Assembly (NCBI GenBank): GCA_041913045.1
Contig: JAYSGB010000036.1
Location: 1 to 43,102 of the forward strand
Origin: CAMLOF01 sp041913045
Lineage (GTDB): Bacteria; Pseudomonadota; Gammaproteobacteria; Burkholderiales; Burkholderiaceae_C
Direction of reading: 5' to 3'
Length of the DNA: 43,102 nt
Position numbers and translations under genes: made by a program. The notes beneath the pieces are model-generated. The model had not been told where the DNA came from. It made no database searches and saw nothing but the letters and a program-made list of their open reading frames with translations. Of the stretch, positions 8,015 to 16,596 are shown piece after piece. Numbering within the stretch: position 1 is the first letter of the stretch; the number at the start of each line of letters is the position of its first letter.

Positions 8015-8410
8015 TCAGGGCCTGGCCAGGCGCCAGGCGTTGTTGAAGCCGTCGCCCGTGCGGTCGCCGGGCTTGGCGTCTTTTACCCAGAAGTACAGCG
8101 GCTTGCCCTTGTGGGCGATTTGTTTCTGGCCGTCGTCACGCATGACGATGGAGAAGTCCCCGCCTGCCTGGGTGCTGTCGCCAGCCAGCAGCGGGGGCCA
8201 GTTGGTGGCGCATGCACCGTTACAGACGCTCTTGCCGCTGCCAGCCGTGTCGCGGTCGAAGGTGTAGAGCGTCATGCCGTTGGCACCGGTCAGCACGCCG
8301 TCGCTGACCTTGACGGAGGCAGGCATGTTCATGCTGGCGCAACCGGCGCCCAAGGTGGCGACGAGCAGGGCGGCGGGCATCAGGAAGCGGAGAAACGGGC
8401 GGCGGTTCAT
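8015..8410 (-). CDS. Secreted-repeat lipoprotein (COG4315 / PF03640-like)
   Basis: A 131-residue protein with a signal peptide and a lipobox-like end (LGAGCASM, Cys near residue 24). Two copies of the short secreted repeat follow: one around DGVLTGANGMTLYTFDRDTA with CNGACATNWPPLLAG, the second around RDDGQKQIAHKGKPLYFW ending in WRLARP. The CNGACATNWPPL block is the family hallmark. Such proteins occur beside ECF sigma/anti-sigma pairs in betaproteobacteria, as here, with the sigma gene 15 bp downstream. The function is not known; a target or sensor of the ECF system at the envelope is an inference. Confidence 0.85.
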   Translation of the reverse strand: MNRRPFLRFLMPAALLVATLGAGCASMNMPASVKVSDGVLTGANGMTLYTFDRDTAGSGKSVCNGACATNWPPLLAGDSTQAGGDFSIVMRDDGQKQIAHKGKPLYFWVKDAKPGDRTGDGFNNAWRLARP

Positions 8411-8497
8411 GGTTGGACTCCAGAGGTTGAGGATAAACAGGCTTGCCCTACGTAAACACGGGTGGGGCGAGGTTTATTCCATCCGGAACCCAAAAAA

Positions 8498-10270
8498 TCA
8501 CGCGGGGCTGATGGCGCTGGTGCTGCGGCGCAGGCAGAACTTGCCGCTCTGCTTGCCTGCGTACATGGCGGCATCTGCCAGCCGCAGCAGTTCCAGGCCG
8601 TCGGTGCCGTCTTGCGGGGCAATGGCGTAGCCTATGGTCAGACCGACGGTGACCTGGAGGTCGGGGCCGATGGTGAATGGCAGGCGATACGCCTCCAGCA
8701 GTTTTTGGCCCAGATCGTGCGCTTGTTGACCGGAGTGCACTTGTGCCACGACGACGAATTCGTCGCCACCCAGGCGTGCCACCAGATCTGCCTGGCGCAG
8801 GTGGTCTTGAAGCCTGCGGGTGACCGCGACGAGCAGTTCGTCTCCCACGTCGTGCCCGTACCGGTCGTTCACGGGTTTGAAACCGTCCAGGTCGAGCAGG
8901 TACACGGCCAGGGGGCGTTGCGGGTTGCACTGCGTCAGCGCATGGGCCAGTGCCAGGTGCAGGCCGCGCCGGTTGGGCAGCCCGGTGAGCGGGTCGTTGT
9001 AGGCTAGGGAGCGCATGCGGTCGCGTTCCTGATGGGCAGCGGCAGCCGCCTGTTGCATGGCTTTGGACCGAAGGCCCAGCACGTGCATGAACAGGAGCAT
9101 GTCCAGCGTGGCGCCGAACTGGAGGGCATGCTGGGTCCAGAAGTTGATGGGCATCTTGCCCTGGATGATGCTGGCTGACACCAAGACGGATGCGAAGTAC
9201 ACCGCCCAGGCTACAAGCAGTGTGGCGCCCATGGGGTCGCGCCGCCTTGCCAGATGCCAGGCACCGGGTATGCCGATCAGTGCGGGGACCGGCCCGAGCA
9301 AGGTGACGATGGCAACCATGGCACGGCTGTCGAAGGCGTCGAACCCGTAGGCCAGGGCAAGCAGGCACGCCAGTACGGCGCCGCCACGCATGAGTTTGAG
9401 CCGCCACGCAAGGGGCTGGCGGGAGTGAAGAATTTCGCTGATGAAAAGAAACCCACCGCACGTGGCCACCATGGCAGAGAGACCGCCGGAGTGACGGGCG
9501 AGCCACGGGTTGTCGCTCCAGAGGAGCTGCGAACCGACACCGTGGAAGTAGGCAGCGAACCAGACGCTCCCGCCCGTCATGAGCACGTACCAGAGGAAAA
9601 GTGGGTCACGCAGGCTGAACCACTGCAACAGACTGTAAGCGAGCAGGCACAGCGCCAAGCCCAGCAACATGCCCTGCAGCATTTGTTCGCCCAGGGCCTG
9701 GTTGAGCAGGGAGGCGGGCTTTTGCAGCGTGATGGGGAGGATGGACGCGCTGGTCGTTTCCACACGGATCAGCAAGTCATATCTCTGGCCGGGTTGGAGC
9801 TGCAGCGTGACGGCGTGCGACAGGGTGCGGAGTTCCCTGTTGGCGCCGGGGCGCAGGCTGCCCAGGGATTCACGCTGGACGACCTGCCCTTTGAGCAGAA
9901 CGTATGCGTCGAGTTGAAGAAGGGGCGGGTGATCAATGTCGAGTACCCAGCGGCCGTCGGAGCTTGCCAGCACGTTCAGCGGCAGGTGCAGCCAGTAAGG
10001 GCGCTTTTGCATGCCCAGCGTCAACCTGGGGCCTGCGGGCGTGTTGAATTGTTCGCGTCGCGCGTAAGCCTCGGTGGGAGAGTGTGGGTTGCCGGTTTCC
10101 ACCAGCCAGGTGAGTGACGGCCAGGCGTCGATGCGCGGGGTGGCGTCGTTTAGCGGGAGCGTTGGCTGCACAGCTTGCGCGATCACGCAAACCAGGAACA
10201 GCAGCAGACCGGCGCACCAGTGAGCGAGCCGCAACGGCTTGGATAACCCGCAGAGTTTGATCACGTTCAA
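8498..10270 (-). CDS. 7TM-DISM diguanylate cyclase
   Basis: A 590-residue protein. The signal sequence is followed by a periplasmic 7TMR-DISMED2-like beta domain (about 40-180, including RPYWLHLPLNVLASSDGRWV). Seven or so membrane helices (about 195-395) come next, then a short coiled linker (AMQQAAAAAHQERDRMRSLA) and a C-terminal GGDEF domain (about 420-580). The catalytic signature ARLGGDEF is intact near residue 502, and RQAD lies five residues before it as an I-site, so active synthesis of c-di-GMP with product inhibition is expected. The DISMED2 domain usually binds carbohydrates or other small ligands. It starts 4 bp after the receiver-TPR gene, which indicates an operon and probably a shared pathway. 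Confidence 0.92.
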   Translation of the reverse strand: MNVIKLCGLSKPLRLAHWCAGLLLFLVCVIAQAVQPTLPLNDATPRIDAWPSLTWLVETGNPHSPTEAYARREQFNTPAGPRLTLGMQKRPYWLHLPLNVLASSDGRWVLDIDHPPLLQLDAYVLLKGQVVQRESLGSLRPGANRELRTLSHAVTLQLQPGQRYDLLIRVETTSASILPITLQKPASLLNQALGEQMLQGMLLGLALCLLAYSLLQWFSLRDPLFLWYVLMTGGSVWFAAYFHGVGSQLLWSDNPWLARHSGGLSAMVATCGGFLFISEILHSRQPLAWRLKLMRGGAVLACLLALAYGFDAFDSRAMVAIVTLLGPVPALIGIPGAWHLARRRDPMGATLLVAWAVYFASVLVSASIIQGKMPINFWTQHALQFGATLDMLLFMHVLGLRSKAMQQAAAAAHQERDRMRSLAYNDPLTGLPNRRGLHLALAHALTQCNPQRPLAVYLLDLDGFKPVNDRYGHDVGDELLVAVTRRLQDHLRQADLVARLGGDEFVVVAQVHSGQQAHDLGQKLLEAYRLPFTIGPDLQVTVGLTIGYAIAPQDGTDGLELLRLADAAMYAGKQSGKFCLRRSTSAISPA

Positions 10271-10274
10271 TCGT

Positions 10275-11936
10275 TCATGCCTCGGCGGGCTTGGCGTCCA
10301 TCAGCCGCAGGCTCACGCCACCTGACTGGCGCAGGTTCTTGTCGCCAATGGCAGGCCTGCTGGCTTGCGTCTGGTAACGGGTGCGCAGTTCCTGAACCTC
10401 TTTGGATAGGGATTCGGCATCGTCGATACGTTCTTCGTAGCGTCTGAGAACACCCCATGCGGATTCGATGATCTTGGCGTTGCAGGTTTGGCGGCCTTGT
10501 GCCAGAAGCTCAACCACGGCAGCACGCGGGTTGCCCGCCAGGCTCTGGCGCATGGCGTGCTCGATGATGGCCAGCACCTCGGCATGCATGGCGGTGAGCC
10601 TGTCGGCGTAGGGCGGGTGGGCGCTGGCCGCCTGGGCCAGCAGTTCGGTGAGTGCCTTGGACGTGCAGAAACGCTTGCCGAGAATGGTCACCTTGTCTTC
10701 GACTTCATCGATCTGTATGGCGCGCTGCGCCATGACGCCCAGCAGCGTCATCAGGTTGCAGGCGGCTTCAAAGTCGAATTCCTCTTCTGTGATCTGGCCC
10801 ATCATGGCGCGCGCCAGTTCAAGCACGCGTGCTACCTGGGAGTCGAGCAACAGCATGGCGATCTGGAGCACGTCGAGCAGGCGCCGCAGGCGCGCCGAGG
10901 TGGGGTGTTTTTCCACCATGTTGGCGGTGTCGTCGACGCAGCGTTGCAGGCCCTTGCGGTCGTTGGCGTTGAAGCGCATGAAGCCAAGCAGCACGAGCGA
11001 CTGGGCGTCGAACATCTTGGAGTCCAGCCCCAGCCGGACTGCGCGGGAGAGCATTTCGTCGGCCACATCGCCTTGCCCACAGTAGTGGGCAAGCATGCCC
11101 AGGCGCTGCAGACGGCTGATGGAGGCGGGCGTCATGTCCGTGGCCATTTTGTAGGACTGCATGGCCGCGTCGAAGTTGCCCAGCTCAATCTGCGCACGCC
11201 CCATCACGTCGTAGGCGTCGGCGTAGCCGGGCTCGGCGTTGATGAGTCCGTCGAGCGTGGACGCGGCTTTTTGCGTGTGGCCGGTTTCCAGTTGCACACG
11301 GGCCACGCCCAGCTTGGCCCAGGGCAGCGTTTTGGCAGCAATCACAGCCTCGTAGAGTTTTTGTGCCGCATCGTATTGTTCGGTGCGCAACAGCAGTTCG
11401 GCGCCTACGCGTGCCGCGTAGAGCCAGTAGTCACCCCTGTCGTGGAAGCGTTCCAGGCAAAGGCGCGCCGCAGTACCAAAGTCTTGCGATTCGATGGCGG
11501 TGAAGATGTCGCGCAAGGCCACCTTGCGCTGGCGCGCCTGGTAGATGCGTTCTTCCAGCCGTATGGCGGTGTAGGGTTTGAGCAGGTAGGAGTCCAGGGC
11601 GGACTCTGCGGCTTCGGCTACCTTGGAGTACTTGGCTTCGCCTGTGACCATGATGAACACGGTGGCGAAAGGCAGCAGACCGCAGCGGCGCAAGTCGTCA
11701 AGCAGGTCTTGCCCGGTGGTGTTGTCGTTGGGGAAGTTCTGCTCGCACACCACGATGTCGAAGGTGCGGAATTCAAGCTGGCGTCGCGCATCCATGGCGC
11801 GCGGGCTTTGCAAGACGGACTTCAGGCCCAGGTCACGTAGTTGCGATACCAGTATGCCGCGAGAGACAGGGTTACCGTCCACCACCAGGGCGGTGGCGTT
11901 GCGCAGTTCGTGGGTGAGGGCGGCATGCCGGTTCAT
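10275..11936 (-). CDS. Receiver-domain protein with TPR repeats; Glu at the phosphorylation site
   Basis: A 553-residue protein starting at ATG 11936 (MNRHAALTHELRNATALVVD); a longer in-frame start is not supported by family conservation. Residues 15-130 are a receiver domain with the late Thr (MVTGEA) and Lys (LLKPYT) in place. At the position of the phosphorylated Asp the sequence reads DIVVCEQNFP, with Glu 65, and only one of the usual acidic pair is present (VVDGN). The rest (about 150-520) is helical with TPR repeats, for example WLYAARVGAELLLRTEQYDA and PGYADAYDVMGRAQIELGNF. TPRs bind other proteins. It is the first gene of a pair with the 7TM diguanylate cyclase, so it may scaffold or gate c-di-GMP output without ordinary phosphotransfer. 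Confidence 0.88.
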   Translation of the reverse strand: MNRHAALTHELRNATALVVDGNPVSRGILVSQLRDLGLKSVLQSPRAMDARRQLEFRTFDIVVCEQNFPNDNTTGQDLLDDLRRCGLLPFATVFIMVTGEAKYSKVAEAAESALDSYLLKPYTAIRLEERIYQARQRKVALRDIFTAIESQDFGTAARLCLERFHDRGDYWLYAARVGAELLLRTEQYDAAQKLYEAVIAAKTLPWAKLGVARVQLETGHTQKAASTLDGLINAEPGYADAYDVMGRAQIELGNFDAAMQSYKMATDMTPASISRLQRLGMLAHYCGQGDVADEMLSRAVRLGLDSKMFDAQSLVLLGFMRFNANDRKGLQRCVDDTANMVEKHPTSARLRRLLDVLQIAMLLLDSQVARVLELARAMMGQITEEEFDFEAACNLMTLLGVMAQRAIQIDEVEDKVTILGKRFCTSKALTELLAQAASAHPPYADRLTAMHAEVLAIIEHAMRQSLAGNPRAAVVELLAQGRQTCNAKIIESAWGVLRRYEERIDDAESLSKEVQELRTRYQTQASRPAIGDKNLRQSGGVSLRLMDAKPAEA

Positions 11937-12024
11937 GCCGGGTATTGTGGCCGCTGTAGCGTTGCGTGCAACCGGGAATACGCGCAAATGTGCTAGCGGC
12001 CACAAACCGTTTTTGGCAGATCGG

Positions 12025-13491
12025 TCAGTGCGCCGCCAGCGCCAGTTCACGCGCCAGCCGGTTGTGCCGTTCCAAGAGCGGTCCCAGCTCCGCGGTCGTC
12101 AGCTGCCCTTGGCGTACCACCACACGTCCGTTGACCAGCGTGTAGGCCGCCATGGGGCTGGCGCAGAACAGCAAACTGGCCAAGGGGTCGTGCACGGCAG
12201 CACCGGCAAAACCCAGCGTTTCCAGGTTGAAGATGGCCAGGTCGGCACACATGCCCGGGGCCAGGTGGCCGATGTCACCTCGGCCCAGCACCTGCGCACC
12301 GCCGCGCGTGGCCAGTGCCAGCGCGTCGCGCGCGGTCATCTCGGCCGGGCCCAGGTCGCAACCAAAGAAGGTGCGGCCGCCGCGCACCTCGGGCGGCTGC
12401 AGGGCGCGGCCCACGCGGGCCAGCAGCAGGGCCTGGCGTGCCTCGTTCACCATGTGCGCGGCATCGTTGCTGGCGCTGCCGTCCACGCCCAGGCCCACCG
12501 GTACGCCTGCGTTCAGCATGCGGCGCACGGGTGCAATGCCGCTGGCCAGCCGCATGTTGCTGCAGGGGCAGTGCGCCACGCCCGTGCGTGTGGCAGCGAA
12601 CAGCGATATGCCCTCGTCATCCAGCTTCACGCAGTGCGCGTGCCACACGTCGTCGCCCAGCCAGCCCAGGTCTTGCGCGTACTGGGCGGGCGTGCGGTTG
12701 AACTTCTCGCGGCTGTAGGCGATGTCGTGGTCGTTTTCGGCCAGGTGGGTGTGCAGGCGCACGCCCTGCGCGCCAAAGCGGTGGCGGTACGAGCGCGCCA
12801 GCGCCGCGCTTTCGCGCATCAGGTCCTGGCTCACCGAAAACGGCGAGCACGGCGCCAGCGCTACCTGCACCATCGCGCCGTGGCTGGCGTCGTGCCAGGT
12901 CTCGATCAGCCGCTGGCTGTCGCGCAGGATGTCATCTTCACGCTCCACCACGCGGTCGGGCGGCAGGCCGCCAGCGCTCTGGCCCACGCTCATGCTGCCG
13001 CGCGTGGCCACGAAGCGCATGCCAATGCGTTGGGCAGCTTCAATGCTGTCTTCCAGCCGCACGCCGTTGGGGTAGATGTAGAGGTGGTCGCTGCTGGTGG
13101 TGCAGCCCGACAGCAGCAGCTCCGCCATGGCCACCTGGGTGGACACCTGCACCATCTCGGGCGTGAGCCCGGCCCAGATGGGGTAGAGCCCACGCAGCCA
13201 GCTGAACAGCTCTGCGTCCTGCACGCCGGGAATGGCCCGCGTGAGGCTTTGGTACATGTGGTGGTGGGTGTTCACCAGCCCTGGCACCACCAGGTGCCCG
13301 CGTGCGTCGATCACCTCGTCGGCGCTGTCACGCTGTTGCGGGGTGAGCGCGCTGGCAGGGCCTATCCATTCGATGCGGTTGCCGTGCACCAGCACGGAGA
13401 CATCGCGCAATTCGCTGGCTGGGCCGGGCAGGGCGGGGTCGAAGGTGGCCACGCAGGCGGCGCGGTCGATGAGCAGGCGCTTTTCGGTCAT
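12025..13491 (-). CDS. 8-oxoguanine deaminase (amidohydrolase superfamily)
   Basis: A 488-residue protein from ATG 13491 (MTEKRLLIDRAACVATFDPA). Amidohydrolase metal-site motifs are in order: VVPGLVNTHHHMYQ (HxH), HTHLAEN, HAHCVKL and GLGVDGSASND with the catalytic Asp. The SDHLYIYPNG and CPCSNMRLASGIAPV segments are typical of the 8-oxoguanine/isoguanine deaminase branch close to AtzB/TrzN and guanine deaminases. It would hydrolyse the amino group of an oxidised purine, giving urate from 8-oxoguanine. It follows ureD by 44 bp on the same strand in a probable purine and nitrogen operon. A related amidohydrolase substrate such as guanine or a triazine cannot be excluded. Confidence 0.85.
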   Translation of the reverse strand: MTEKRLLIDRAACVATFDPALPGPASELRDVSVLVHGNRIEWIGPASALTPQQRDSADEVIDARGHLVVPGLVNTHHHMYQSLTRAIPGVQDAELFSWLRGLYPIWAGLTPEMVQVSTQVAMAELLLSGCTTSSDHLYIYPNGVRLEDSIEAAQRIGMRFVATRGSMSVGQSAGGLPPDRVVEREDDILRDSQRLIETWHDASHGAMVQVALAPCSPFSVSQDLMRESAALARSYRHRFGAQGVRLHTHLAENDHDIAYSREKFNRTPAQYAQDLGWLGDDVWHAHCVKLDDEGISLFAATRTGVAHCPCSNMRLASGIAPVRRMLNAGVPVGLGVDGSASNDAAHMVNEARQALLLARVGRALQPPEVRGGRTFFGCDLGPAEMTARDALALATRGGAQVLGRGDIGHLAPGMCADLAIFNLETLGFAGAAVHDPLASLLFCASPMAAYTLVNGRVVVRQGQLTTAELGPLLERHNRLARELALAAH

Positions 13492-13535
13492 GGCAGAAGT
13501 ATGCGTCAGCCCCGAGTCGCCCTGATGCCCCACCC

Positions 13536-14405
13536 TTATACGCACCAGACGCGCGGTTGTATGGTGCCCAGCTGCCAGGCGTGTTCGCGCAGCGTGGCCC
13601 ACAGGGCTTGCCACAGCTGCATCACCGGCTCCACCTGTTGCGCCAAGGCGCGCACCACCAGCACGTTGTCGTTGGGGCAGGTGGCCCCGCAGCGCGCGGC
13701 AAGCGGGTGCGCATCTATCTGCTCGCGCAGCAACTCCAGCAGCAGCTCGCGGCGCTCGCGCGTGAAAGGTGTGCCGCAGGCCAGCACCAGCGTACCCAGG
13801 CAGCGCTGGCCGTCCAGGCCCAGGGGGCTGTTCAGCAGCAACGCGTCGCTAGCTGCCATGCGGGCATGTTCCAGCCACGTGCCGGGCCAGGCCATGCGCT
13901 GCACAAAGCTGCCGCGCTCAAACGGCTGGTCAGACGCGGGCAGCCCCAGGCTCAGCACGTCCCAGGCCAGCAGTTCCGCGCCCTCGGCCAGGTCCATCTC
14001 CAGCGTGTTCACGCCGTTGCAGCCGCTGTAGGCCAGTGTTTCCAGCGGCAGCCATTCCAGCCGCGCGCCGCGCTCCAGCTTCAGGCGCACGGTCTGGGTG
14101 GCCGCTGTGCCGTCCGACAGGTAAAACCGCGTCGCCCCGGGGGTGGACACCAGCGCGTGCGCACCTTCGGCCACGCGCACGTCCACCGCCAACTGGTCGC
14201 CTTCCACCAAGCCGCCGGGCGGGTGCACGACCACGTTGTGGCAGATGCCGGGCCCCTCAGGGTAGAGGCTCTTGAAGATGCGCAGCGGCCCGTCGTGCCG
14301 GTAGCACAGCACGGTGCTGGCGCCCTGGCGTTCGTAGTTCATGCTCAGGCTGGCACGCCAAGCCTTGTGTGCGGCCGGGCTCGCGGGGCTCAAAACGTCG
14401 CTCAT
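13536..14405 (-). CDS. ureD: Urease accessory protein UreD
   Basis: A 289-residue protein of full family length. The UreD features SMNYERQGASTVLCYRHDGP, YPEGPGICHNVVVHPPGG, TPGATRFYLSDG and LEWLPLETLAYSGCN are all in place. The start overlaps the stop of the deaminase gene by 4 bp (14402-14405), so translation is coupled. UreD with UreF and UreG delivers nickel to apo-urease. No ureA, ureB, ureC or other accessory gene follows; the next gene is the 8-oxoguanine deaminase. The structural genes must be elsewhere, or this is a remnant of a rearranged urease cluster. Confidence 0.93.
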   Translation of the reverse strand: MSDVLSPASPAAHKAWRASLSMNYERQGASTVLCYRHDGPLRIFKSLYPEGPGICHNVVVHPPGGLVEGDQLAVDVRVAEGAHALVSTPGATRFYLSDGTAATQTVRLKLERGARLEWLPLETLAYSGCNGVNTLEMDLAEGAELLAWDVLSLGLPASDQPFERGSFVQRMAWPGTWLEHARMAASDALLLNSPLGLDGQRCLGTLVLACGTPFTRERRELLLELLREQIDAHPLAARCGATCPNDNVLVVRALAQQVEPVMQLWQALWATLREHAWQLGTIQPRVWCV

Positions 14406-14881
14406 CCGCGCTCGCTCCAGAAGCCCCGGTGCGGCGCCACCATCTCGTCCACCAGGTGGGGCACCGGGCCAGTCACCTCAATGGCCTTTTGCCCGCGTGC
14501 AATCACTTCGCGGCAGGGCAGTGCCAGCGTCGGGTTCTCTTCATGGTTGCCGGTCAGCGCCAGCAGGGCTTCTTCGCTAGCACCGTAAACAATGCGCCCT
14601 ATGTTGGCCCAGTAGATGGTGCCTGTGCACATGGCGCAGGGCTCGAAGGTGGTGACCAGCGTGCAGTTCCACAGGTAGTCGCGTGGGTAGTTGAGCGACG
14701 CGGTGCGCGCCAGCGTAGCCTCGGCGTGGTGCACCGTGTCGATGTTGCCTTGCTCGGCCAGCACGGTCTCGCCGTCCGGTGCCACCAACAGGGCGCCGAA
14801 GGGGTGGCGCCCCATGCTGGCCGCGCGCCGGGCCACGTCATTGGCGCGCCTCAGGTGCTGTTCTATCTGCTGCGGTGTCAT
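14402..14881 (-). CDS. Nucleobase/nucleoside deaminase (CDA fold, GuaD-like)
   Basis: A 159-residue zinc deaminase. The metal site has HAEATLAR (His plus catalytic Glu) and EPCAMCTGTIYW (PCxxC), and the family start APDGETVLAE is present. Size and motifs fit the guanine deaminase/TadA-like branch of the cytidine deaminase superfamily, not full TadA. It would remove an amino group from a free base or nucleoside, releasing ammonia. It lies between an ABC transporter permease and ureD, overlapping ureD by 4 bp. Guanine is the likeliest substrate from this setting, but that is inference. Confidence 0.85.
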   Translation of the reverse strand: MTPQQIEQHLRRANDVARRAASMGRHPFGALLVAPDGETVLAEQGNIDTVHHAEATLARTASLNYPRDYLWNCTLVTTFEPCAMCTGTIYWANIGRIVYGASEEALLALTGNHEENPTLALPCREVIARGQKAIEVTGPVPHLVDEMVAPHRGFWSERG

Positions 14882-14899
14882 CTTGCCTGCCCTGCGGTA

Positions 14900-15667
14900 T
14901 CACGCACCCTGGCTGCCACGGTGGGCCCAGGCGGTGGTGTGCTTTTCAACAAAGCTGAACAGTTCGTACATCACCATGGCCATGATGCCCACCACCAACA
15001 AGCCGCTGAAGGCCAGCCCCATCTGCATGGACGAACCCGCCGAGATCAGCAGGTAGCCAATGCCTTCGTTCGAGGCAGTCATCTCCGACACCGTGGTACC
15101 CACGAACGCCAGTGTGATGGCCACCTTGAGCGAACCGTAGAAATACGGCAGAGAACGCGGCAGGCCCACCTTCACCAGCACGTCCCAACGTTTGGCGCCC
15201 AGTACGCGCAGCACGTCTTCCAGCTCGGGCTCCAGCGTGGCCAGCCCGGTGGCAATGTTCACCATGATGGGAAAGAAGCTGATGAGGAAGGCCGTGAGGA
15301 TGGCGGGCCCGATGCCGATGCCGAACCACACCACCAGGATGGGCACGAAGGCCGCCTTGGGCAGCGCGTTGAAGGCCGTCATCAGCGGGTAGATGGCCGC
15401 GTAGGCCAGGCGCGAACTGCCGATCAGAAAGCCCAGCAGCACCCCCACCACGATGGCAATGCCAAAGCCCGCCATCGTCACCCAGTAAGTGCGCCAGGCA
15501 TGGCCGAGGATGGTGGTCTTGTGCTCCAGCGTCTGCTCCCAGATGCGCGAGGGGCTGGGGAAGATGAACTCCGACACCCCAAAGCCACGGGTGATGACTT
15601 CCCAGACGATGACGATGGCCAGCAACAGCAGGAATGGCGACCAGCGTTCGATGTGTTTCTTTTTCAT
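14900..15667 (-). CDS. ABC transporter permease (SsuC/TauC/NrtB type)
   Basis: A 255-residue inner membrane protein from ATG 15667 (MKKKHIERWSPFLLLLAIVI). About six membrane helices are visible, with the EAA cytoplasmic loop region around LATLEPELEDVLRVLGAKRW. It forms the channel of a NitT/TauT-type importer with the ATPase 13 bp upstream and the binding protein before that. It is followed 18 bp later by the deaminase gene, so transport and deamination of the same nucleobase-like compound is a reasonable inference. Confidence 0.9.
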   Translation of the reverse strand: MKKKHIERWSPFLLLLAIVIVWEVITRGFGVSEFIFPSPSRIWEQTLEHKTTILGHAWRTYWVTMAGFGIAIVVGVLLGFLIGSSRLAYAAIYPLMTAFNALPKAAFVPILVVWFGIGIGPAILTAFLISFFPIMVNIATGLATLEPELEDVLRVLGAKRWDVLVKVGLPRSLPYFYGSLKVAITLAFVGTTVSEMTASNEGIGYLLISAGSSMQMGLAFSGLLVVGIMAMVMYELFSFVEKHTTAWAHRGSQGA

Positions 15668-15680
15668 GGTTGCGTTCCTG

Positions 15681-16526
15681 TCACTGGTTGATCGTCGCGC
15701 CAGCCTTGCGCATCGCGCCAATGTGGCCGCGCAGTTCGTGGACGATGTCGGTGAACTCGCGGGTGTAGGTGACTTCCAGGTCGCGCGTGCGCGGGATGGG
15801 TATGTCGCGGCGCACCACGAAGCGCCCCGGGCTCTTGCTCATGCAATACACCGTGTCGGCCAGGAAGACACTCTCGCGCAGGTCGTGCGTCACCAGGATC
15901 ACGTTGAAACGCTGCGCCTCCCACAGGTCGCGCAACGTGCACCACAGCTCCTCGCGGGTGAAGGCGTCCAGCGCGCCAAAGGGCTCGTCCAGCAACAGCA
16001 TCTTGGGTTCGTGGATGAGCGCACGGCAGATGCTCGCGCGCTGCTGCATGCCGCCTGACAGTTCCCACGGGTACTTCTTTTCCATGCCGCCCAGGCCCAC
16101 GCTTTCCAGCAGCTTCTTCGCGCGTTCCTCGAACTCCTTGCGGCGGTCCTTGAACTGGCTGCGGTAGGGCTCCACGATCTCCAGCGGCAGCAACACGTTG
16201 TCCAGCGTGGTGCGCCAGGGCAGCAGCGACGGCGCCTGGAACGCCATGCCCGAAATCTTCAGCGGCCCATTGACGGGCTGGCCATCGATGCGGATCTTGC
16301 CCATGCTGGGCATCTTCAGCCCGGTGGTCAGCTTCATGAAGGTGGATTTGCCGCAGCCCGATGGGCCGACGATGGCGATGAACTCGCCGCGCCTGACCTT
16401 GAGGTTGATGTCCTCTACGGCAAAGATGTTCTTGGCCAGCAGCTCATCGTTGTAGGCCAGCCAGACCTGGTCGAAGTCAACGAAGGCATCGTCGCTGCCC
16501 GTGGGCAGGGTGGGGGTGTCTTGCAT
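15681..16526 (-). CDS. ABC transporter ATP-binding protein (SsuB/TauB type)
   Basis: A 281-residue ATPase with Walker A GPSGCGKST, Q-loop MAFQAPSLLPW, signature LSGGMQQR, Walker B MLLLDEPFGALDA and switch His in VTHDLRE. The pattern belongs to the NitT/TauT importer family. It lies between the binding-protein gene and the permease gene. A rho-independent terminator separates it from the upstream binding-protein gene, so its level is likely lower than that of the binding protein. Confidence 0.93.
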   Translation of the reverse strand: MQDTPTLPTGSDDAFVDFDQVWLAYNDELLAKNIFAVEDINLKVRRGEFIAIVGPSGCGKSTFMKLTTGLKMPSMGKIRIDGQPVNGPLKISGMAFQAPSLLPWRTTLDNVLLPLEIVEPYRSQFKDRRKEFEERAKKLLESVGLGGMEKKYPWELSGGMQQRASICRALIHEPKMLLLDEPFGALDAFTREELWCTLRDLWEAQRFNVILVTHDLRESVFLADTVYCMSKSPGRFVVRRDIPIPRTRDLEVTYTREFTDIVHELRGHIGAMRKAGATINQ

Positions 16527-16541
16527 GGGGGAAATGCCCTG

Positions 16542-16575
16542 AAAAAAGGGCCAGCCGCCCTGGGGTGACTGGCCC
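16542..16575 (-). terminator. Rho-independent terminator between binding-protein and ATPase genes
   Basis: On the minus strand GGGCCAG (16569-16575) and CTGGCCC (16548-16554) form a perfect 7-bp GC-rich stem followed by six T (16542-16547). It lies inside the ABC operon just after the binding-protein gene. Partial read-through would give more binding protein than membrane components, a common arrangement for importers. Confidence 0.8.
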
Positions 16576-16596
16576 GGCTCGTGCGATTTTTCTGCT

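Noticed and set aside
10488..14031. Very long plus-strand open frames opposite the receiver-TPR, deaminase and UreD genes
   Set aside because: They are antisense shadows of well-conserved minus-strand genes in high-GC DNA; products are low-complexity (His, Gln, Gly, Ala) and match no family.
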